From the NCBI GenBank assembly GCA_947179485.1, contig OX359245.1, positions 46,549,067 to 46,613,066 of the forward strand: a stretch of 64,000 nucleotides of DNA, read 5' to 3'. Made by a program: the position numbers and the translations under genes. Position 1 is the first letter of the stretch; the number at the start of each line of letters is the position of its first letter. The notes under the pieces are model-generated. The model was not told the DNA's origin. It was given only the letters and a program-made list of their open reading frames with translations, and searched no databases. Of this stretch, positions 56,301-64,000 are shown one piece after another. The stretch comes from Allacma fusca. Its lineage: Eukaryota > Arthropoda > Collembola > Symphypleona > Sminthuridae.

Positions 56301-59300
56301 AAAGCTTTTTGAAACAAGTCCTAAAATTCTTTGAAAACATTTCGCAAAACTTGTGCCCATATTTCAGAGATTTTTTTTCAAATTTGCTGAAATTTCGTTT
56401 TTGAATTTACGGCAAAATTATTTTTGAATTTGTTGGAAATTCGGTTAGTTTTTCCTAAAAATTCAGTTAAAATCTGATGAAAAATCTTTTTAAATTTGCT
56501 GAAAATTTCGTTGAAATTTAACAAAAATTCCAACGGTTAATCCAACAATTAAAATTAATGAAATTAAATGAACCTTTTTTAAATTTGTTCTATACTGAAT
56601 TAAAATTTGCTACAAATTTGGGTACTACAAGCATCAAATACTGTGCCAAAGTGTTTCAGATTTTTTCTAATTTCACAAAAATTTCTCACTTAATTATGTT
56701 ACTGTTATTTGTTGGTTTGTAATGTTTTTATCAATTATTTATTCTATTTTAAAACACTTATGCGAGAATTTCCCATCAAATTTCGTCAAACAGTAAAATT
56801 TGTTTAAAAAATTTCTCCTCCCTAAATTTCTTCCTCAAACTTTTGAGCCTATTTAAATCTCAAATTGTTTTCAAAAACCCCCTGACAATTTCCCCAAATT
56901 TGACCTGCCTCTAAAACCCAGGAACACGCAAAGCCTTAAACTTAAAGCTCCAGAATAAAAGACCACCTCGGATAAAAAAAAGTGCTAAAGACCGGAAAGC
57001 CGAATGTAAATTCAATAACTGGAGTCATTCAATCTAAAATTTATCAACACTTGCCATACCTTCCCCTTTAGAAAATAGCCAGCCCTTTAATAAAAGACCC
57101 AGTCCACGTGCGAGCATAGGAGAGTCTCTATACAAGACCAACCTTAAAAAAAACGTTCAAGTCAATTTACCCGCACCAGGAAAAAAAAAACTTTTATAGT
57201 TATTTTTACTGCCAATGATGATGCTCTTCCCTTCACATCCACACAAATATCAAGAGTTGAGTCTCAAAGTATCTCCAGTATTTTCTATTTGAGGGAAAAA
57301 AACCTTTCCGCTCTCCACTCTGTCCGTATATGTACCTATAAGCGTAATATTTCCCCAATTTTTAATCCTTTCATTGAGAAGCATCCCATGTGTGGCCACA
57401 AGTGCCATTTCAACCTCAGAAAGTTCATTGCTGCCTACGGCCAGGTATTCCTTACATTTTCCTAAAGATAGCCTTTTTCCAACGAACGTATGTATGTACA
57501 TATCAAAACGAGGGGGAAATTCCCTCCAGGTAAAAATTCCCCGTCAGTTGTAACCGTAAAAATTGACTCTTTTTTTCCTCATTGGGTTCAATAAGACTGG
57601 GAGGAAGAAGAGAGTTCTGGAAGAAAAAGGGAAAACCTTTAGCTTTAAGGCTTTCTCAAGTCAATAAAGTCAACTCTCCTTACAAGGGACGTATTTTTTT
57701 AGCGTATTTTCTCAACCTACCCCTTTTACCCCAATATATTTTTCTCTTCCAAATTCAGCCTTTCCAAAATAATTCATATTCCCAGCATTGCCATTGAAAT
57801 TCCAAATAAAATACCATTAAAATATCAAAATTTTATCCGAAATCTGCTGTAAATTGAGAAATTACCAGAAATTTGTACGCAAAATTTTTTTTGCCCAATT
57901 TGAAAATATTTGTTATTTATTTTTGCCTAAAAAAACCCGAATGTTTTCTGTAGCCAGAGCAAACTGTAAAAATACGTTTTCCCCATAAAGTCCAAGCCCA
58001 TTTCTGTGTTTACAAATGGGTGACAAAATCTTGGGTGAGAATGATTCCGAGAAAAAATCTTTGTCTATTATGGGAGCCCTTGACAAAATGTCAGTTTTTC
58101 CGAGAGATAAAGACTCTACATTGAAAAGCTTTTTTTTTGTATCCAACCTTTTAGCTCATAGTTTACAGTTACGGTTCTCTTTCAGCCTCCTTAAATCTCA
58201 TGGACTTCCTATAATCCACATTTTTTGAGCCCCCAAAGGCAAAAACGCACTTTTACTTTTGTACGATAAAACCCTGTTCCAGGTTTTTTGTTGTAAAGAA
58301 TCCTCTTGCAATATTTTTTTAACCCAGAAATTTTTTTCATACACTTATACATACATGATATACGCGCCGAGTCAAAAATAGCGTATTTTTGTTCCAACAT
58401 TTGAACTCATATTTAAAAGAAAACAGGACTGGATTTTTGTTAAATTTTTTTCCTGGAATCTGATTTCAGAGACAATTTTCAGGAGAATTAATCCTCCAGA
58501 AAATCATATGCTGGTGGAGGAGCTTCCCTTTTTGCAAAAGCCAGAAGACCTCTAAGAATTAATTAAATTCCCTCCTCCGCTCTATTAAAGAGAAAAAGGA
58601 AGGAAATAAATTCCAGGTATTGCATTTATATGAAACTCATTAGAAGAAATCCTAAAAGGAAGAAATCTTCCCCATTCAATGTCCTTATAGCCCAAGCGTG
58701 CAGGAGGAGGAATAGCCTCTTCTATTAAAGAAACTGAAGCCTTTTCCATACCCTTGGTCCTTTTTTCTTACTCAAGCCAAGCATAGGAAATTAGCCTTAT
58801 GCAGTGAGCTCTGCTTGTATTGGTGCTGTCTTTAAAAATTCTGTAGAATATAATACCTCCAAAAAAAATTTCGTTGTGTACAAATTACATGGTAAATTAT
58901 TTCAGTGAGTACGGCCATGAAGGACCCTAATATCAAAAAAATACTATTGGGCTGTATAACCCGCGTTGTATTCATAAATCTCACTTTGCCCCAATAAAAG
59001 CTCCTGCTTCGTAACTATACAGGCAGCTTTTATAACCCGGGCCCACAATACGTCCTGGGAGCTAATAGCAGTTGTGTTTTGCTGCCTATGAGTCTATTAT
59101 CAAAAGTAGGAGCACGTCTGTGTTCAAAGTTGGCTCTCGAATTGAAAATAAAATTGGAAGTGCACGTCCATCCGTCATATCTCATCACATGTTATTCAAA
59201 CTAGGGTTTGCATGGAGCGTACATATGTACAATTATTCTTCCATTCGGCCGTACGTACTGTATAGGGCTTCTGTGGAGGAGTGTGTGCGTTGCGTATATG

Positions 59301-62300
59301 TCTGCATATGTACGTCCCTGTGTTGTGTGTGCAAGAGCTAGGGAGTTGGTTAGAAGGGAAAAGGCAAGTATAATTGAGATTTTGAAATCAAGTCAAAAAA
59401 GAGGATTTTTTTCATTTCAGGAACTTTTTCTGTGTCTTTGCCTCCTGGGGTAGGAAATCTCATCGTGTCTTTCCTGACTGTGTGGAGTCGGCCCAGAGAG
59501 AGAGAGAGTCTTTTTCTTATACACGAATTTCTTTAGGACTTGATTTCCTGTGGCTATATACCTATATGTGAGACTTATTTTGTACATATGTACATATGTA
59601 TGGAGACATATAGTAATTATATGTACGAACGTTTGGAGGAGACAGTCCGGACGGATATTTTCCCACGAATCTTATTACACAGAGTCGAATTAAATTTTAA
59701 TTATATTATCCAGCCAGGCTTTTTCTTATGTGGTCGAGACTCCTTCCTTCCCAGGGATGACTCAGTCCTGTCTACTAAAAATACAGATGCAGTCTAAAAG
59801 TCTGTGCTCAGAGTCAGTCCTACATAGAACTTAGCACAGATAATTATTACAGTCAACTCTCGCTATAAGGAATGTCTTTCTAACTCCGATTTTTAATTAG
59901 ATACTCAAATATGTTGTTTCTCAAAATTGGTTTCTCACAGTGCCCCATTGAACACTTTCTTAGCTACTTGAGTTGAAATTTTAACAGCAAATCAAATATT
60001 CCAAACGATCTTCCTCCAAGTATTATTAAAGAATTTTGGTGCTTATTTGCTCAACCATTGACACATATTTTAACTTCTCGATTGGCAACTTTATTATTCC
60101 TAATGAATGGAAAATTGGGTATATAACAAAAATGTATAAATTGATATAAAAATGTTACATTTAACCACGTGAGATTAATTACAAACACAAACCTCTTTTC
60201 AAAAATCCTCAAAAATCTTGTTTGCGTAAATTGCACTCAAAACTATACTGATTGTGAGAGCTAATCCGTAAATTTTGGTGAGGCAAAAATTTTAAGCAAG
60301 TCCAGTGTGGTGTGCGAATTTGAGCAAAATCGTCAAACACGAAATCTTTCTTGTGGGAATCATATTACCTAATTAAAAACTGGATCCTTTCAATGTGGTA
60401 TGGTCGTTGGAATAAAATCAAAAGCTTTGAAATTAACAAGCAAAAATAAAGCACGGACTCCTATACAACCTCTAAATGATAACTTTTGTGAGATTCGAAA
60501 ATAACTCTTGCAGAAGCCAGGTCTCACTGGGTCTTTTGACACAATCAGGGTTCTGTACACGCACGACTTAATAGTCGGGAAGTGTGACAATGATGTTGCA
60601 CAAACTTGGATTTTTACAGTGAGCTTGTAGTGTCATGAACCCCCTGGAAAGAGGATTTTTCTCATTTTACCCCAAACACAGGCAGTCCTATTTAAACCAA
60701 TGCTAATTTGTCTGGTTAAAGCAACATGTGGGATTCTAGGGTTAAAAAACAAGAGCATTTTTGCTGAACCCCTGAAACATTCCTGGACTGTATAGCATCT
60801 TCACTGTAGATCCTTCCTTCAGCTCCCCCTCAACCCACTAAATCATGGTACAATGACAATCCCATGACAATATGTTTTTTCCCTGTATCCACACACACAG
60901 AGAAAATAATAACAACAAAACGGGCCATTCTCCTTAAACATGGTGTTTATAAAAAGCCTCTTTATCCTATCTCTGGCTTTGCTCCTTGTAAATTCTAAGA
61001 ATGTACTCTCCGTTGGTCCATCCGTCCCAAGTCTGGTAAATACAGTACAGGCCAAGTATAACGACACTTAAAATTTCACCCCTAAATTCTCCCGCAAAAA
61101 TTTGAGCAAATTCGGACTTTACTATTGCATAAAAATTAACATACGGTTAAATGGGAATTTGATAAAATTCATTACGGGGCAACGTGAGAGGATCCTTTTC
61201 CAAGGCAGTCCTTCCTACTTTTAGGGCCCTGTACTAAATCCCATGTCGCACTTGAAAAGAAACATTTACGGGCTAAACTGTCCTCGTCACTGGGATATTA
61301 TTATTATTATTATTATTATTGTCCGATAGAAAAAATCCTATTCACCATGTTTTACATTATACATTTCCCGAACAATAAGATTCCTGTGTATGACAATTCC
61401 TAGGAATAATAAAAAAAAACATTCCACAGATGCTCTAACATTTGCATGAGCCGTCCCAATACTAAGTCAAGGCATGGGATTTTTTTTACCCTAGCTCTAA
61501 CACACATAAGATTGTTTTTTTTTTCAGGGGAATTCGCATCTCAAGTCACGACACAAGGATGGGACCCAACCACGACACAACATGCTCAAGAATTAAAAAC
61601 TCATTTGCTTCTCTCTTTTTAGAATTTTGGGCAGAGCTATGGGGAAGAAGCACTGCTTGAATTTTAAATGTGTCCTTGATTCATTACAAACCCCGGCTCT
61701 CACGTTCGTATAGACTCTTTGGCCCTAATTTGAGGCTCAAAATCCCTATTTTTCTCACATTGCCCCAAATGTCAAGTCCTATAGGGAAATTACAAAGTTT
61801 GCGTATTTTACTGAAAATTTTAGCAAATTGTCTGAAAAAAAATTTTGAACCCATATATGTTTTTGTGAGATTAAGTGTCCTAGTGTAGTGACCGTCGTAT
61901 AGCATTGTCTTAGAGGCAAGACACGATCTTCAGATTACAAATTACAACCCGATGAACCTCCACTGTTAGTTTTTCCCATTTTGCATATACACATACATAC
62001 ATACATAGACTCTGCGCACATATGGTACCTGGGTCGGTTGATGTATGTCTTCTTATTTTGCACTTGGCCCCTTTCGCATCCCTGACTCGACTCGTGTCCT
62101 CTTCTCGCTCTTGAAGACACAAAATCCTGTATTATTTCGTGTGTGGAGCCTAAGTTAATGTGTGTGTGTGTGGACGGGAGGGACATTAAGTAGGAATCCG
62201 AGTCAAAGTCGTGAGACAAACGTCTGGAGATCTCTGATCACTCCCAAAGATTACATCCCTTCTCCGCATCCCTTCCATTAAATACGATTCTTTACATTAC

Positions 62301-64000
62301 ATCCTATTCTTCAGCTTACAAGGTACGCAGGTTGTCCAGAAATCCTTTTAAAAAAAACCCTGGGATCAATAGAGGCCACAATTTAATTTAATTTGTCTTA
62401 CTTTGCCCCAAAAATGTTTCCTACCTGTAAATGTTTCAAAAATCCTTAAAAATGTCCCGGATTTTTGTGAATGTTTTCATAGTCAGAGTCGACTGTACCT
62501 GTGCACTACGTGAACCCTACGCTATACATATGAGCCATCCCAATATATGTGGTTATTACCTCATCACGTGTGTCCCTGATTTACGAGCAACGGGTCACAG
62601 GTTTTTACAATAGGGAATGCAAAATACTAGTGCAAATAACATTTATTTAATCTTCCACGGATCTTGAGAATGCAAAATGTGACATTTCCATTCCCTGACA
62701 TGTACACAATCATGGAGTCATATCTCTCCTATACCTTCCCATTGTGAAGGGGTTAATGCACGTGTAATTACTAACATGTAAAACACTCACTGAGAATGAT
62801 CACCAGGCACGTATGGTTCCTCATGTTAAGAGTAGGAATTTTAATCTCACTTTGCCCCCAAGCACTTCCACTGTACCCTAATCTCAGATGTTTACAATTT
62901 GTAATAAGCACACTCACTGTGGAGGCTCTCCTCTGCACTTATGTCCACGCTGGGTCAATAATACGTCACCTTTGCACATCTGCCTCTCAAGTGTGTCCCG
63001 CATATGAAGTTTTCCTGGCTATCCCGGCGCCCTTAAAAATCAAATAAATAAGCCGAGTCTCAAAAAATTTTTATACAAATTTTGCGCCCTTATTTGTGGG
63101 AATACCATTAATTTTTGGAGGATAGACTATAAGAGAGGTGTTTTCATGTTGCGGGTTCCGTTTCAGGGAGCTTTGACTGTAAGATAAAAATATGGGTCCA
63201 CTGAAGGTGAGGCGTGATCGAACGTGAGCACGTTTTTATATCCTTGCCATTGCAAATATTCCATCTATGAGGGAAATCACAAGAAGAAAAAAAGGCTTGT
63301 CATCAAAGTTCACACTTGGGAATGCACGATTTGTCATTATTTCATTCGGACCTAATAGTCCCGTGGCTTGGGCATTGTGATTTCTGTGGACAGCGTGCTA
63401 GGATACTCTGCCTTTTTCAAACGGCATGATTAGATTATCTCGGAATGGACGACATACAAGGGGTATATACACTGGCACTGGGACTGTTATCTCCGTTTTC
63501 AGCCTAAGATGTTAAATAGTAGTCATGACAGGACTCTGACGTTTTAATCACGACGAGGGACGTTTCATTGCGGACCATTGTTGTTGTGTGTGTGTGTGTG
63601 TGTGTATCCTGGGCCATGCATTTCATACTATCCTAGCTAAGGTACATGCTCTGTCTTAGGGTGTCTTAGACGTCTTAGAGTACCGTTGTGCTCTCCATTG
63701 ACTCACATATGCTCAAGTGTATGTTCACTTATGCACGCCTATGTGTTTGTCCACATGTGTTGTTGTGTTTGCAAGGTACATACTAGCTGTACAAAGTAGG
63801 TAATGAAAACCCGGTTATGTTGTAGCAAATTGCGATCATTATTACGATCGAACCAAACCAGCTCTTAACATTTCAATCAAAATTTTTTATATCCACGCTT
63901 TTGAAAACACCTATGAAAATCTGTTATTGCCGAGAATCTTTGAGGTTCTTAAGACAGAAATTTTACAAATAATTCCTGGCGGAATATAACGAGCGTCTTA
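56301..64000. other. No gene seen; microsatellites
   Basis: No supportable coding sequence. Simple repeats: (ATT)n at 61297-61320, (TG)n at 63585-63605, a short (GA)n near 59495 and a short (TG)n near 62158. The composition, with pyrimidine-rich and AAATTTT words, is like the rest of the right-hand desert. It could be a long intron of a gene outside the window. Confidence 0.45.

Noticed and set aside
57250-57501. 83-codon minus-strand frame
   Set aside because: Composition is protein-like, but there is no domain, no splice context and no homologue in the window.

Overview
This is a eukaryotic nuclear window, almost certainly arthropod. It has GT-AG introns, divergent ionotropic receptor (IR) genes of the protostome chemosensory type, a DUF4806-type fragment, and many hAT-like and non-LTR transposon relics. 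A springtail (Collembola) is my best guess, but that is inference; nothing here fixes the taxon.

From about 0.6 to 44 kb the window is one degenerate tandem array built on a two-gene unit. Each unit has an IR gene on the minus strand and a wax-ester-synthase/DGAT-like O-acyltransferase gene (WSD) on the plus strand, divergently arranged about 0.9-2 kb apart when uninterrupted. I see seven IR 5' ends plus one extra relic: IR0 (relic, about 0.63-0.93 kb), IR1 (truncated, 4.1-4.8 kb), IR2 (pseudogene, 6.4-11.0 kb), IR3 (split by a hAT element, 17.4-20.4 kb), IR4 (near full length, 23.9-25.8 kb), IR5 (intact, 32.7-34.7 kb), IR5b (35 codon-scale relic, 35.7-35.9 kb) and IR6 (one frameshift, 39.3-41.3 kb). 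The WSD copies are WSD1 (one frameshift, 1.9-3.8 kb), WSD2 (pseudogene, 15.8-16.4 kb), WSD3 (100-bp relic, 20.9 kb), WSD4 (29.1-31.3 kb), WSD5 (36.6-38.4 kb) and WSD6 (42.3-44.0 kb). WSD4, WSD5 and WSD6 each splice to exactly 490 codons from exons of 1034, 305 and 134 nt.

The left half of the array (to about 28 kb) is heavily invaded by non-autonomous elements of hAT type. They have 8-bp target duplications, ends beginning TAGAG, CAGAG or TAGTG, and terminal regions made of degenerate short-motif arrays. Three of them sit in or at IR genes. Other inserts are a dispersed repeat with GGGTGGCGTCA ends (three copies), LINE 3' fragments, a DUF4806 exon pair and minisatellites. The right half (IR5/WSD5, IR6/WSD6) is cleaner and probably the functional core.

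From 44 to 64 kb I find no supportable gene. The stretch is AT-rich with several diverged minisatellites (20, 22, 30 and 40 bp units) and microsatellites. It could be intergenic or a very long intron.

Working idea: a lipid-modifying acyltransferase and a putative chemoreceptor have been amplified together as a linked, divergent pair. Whether they share a pathway, such as making and sensing a surface lipid, is untested.
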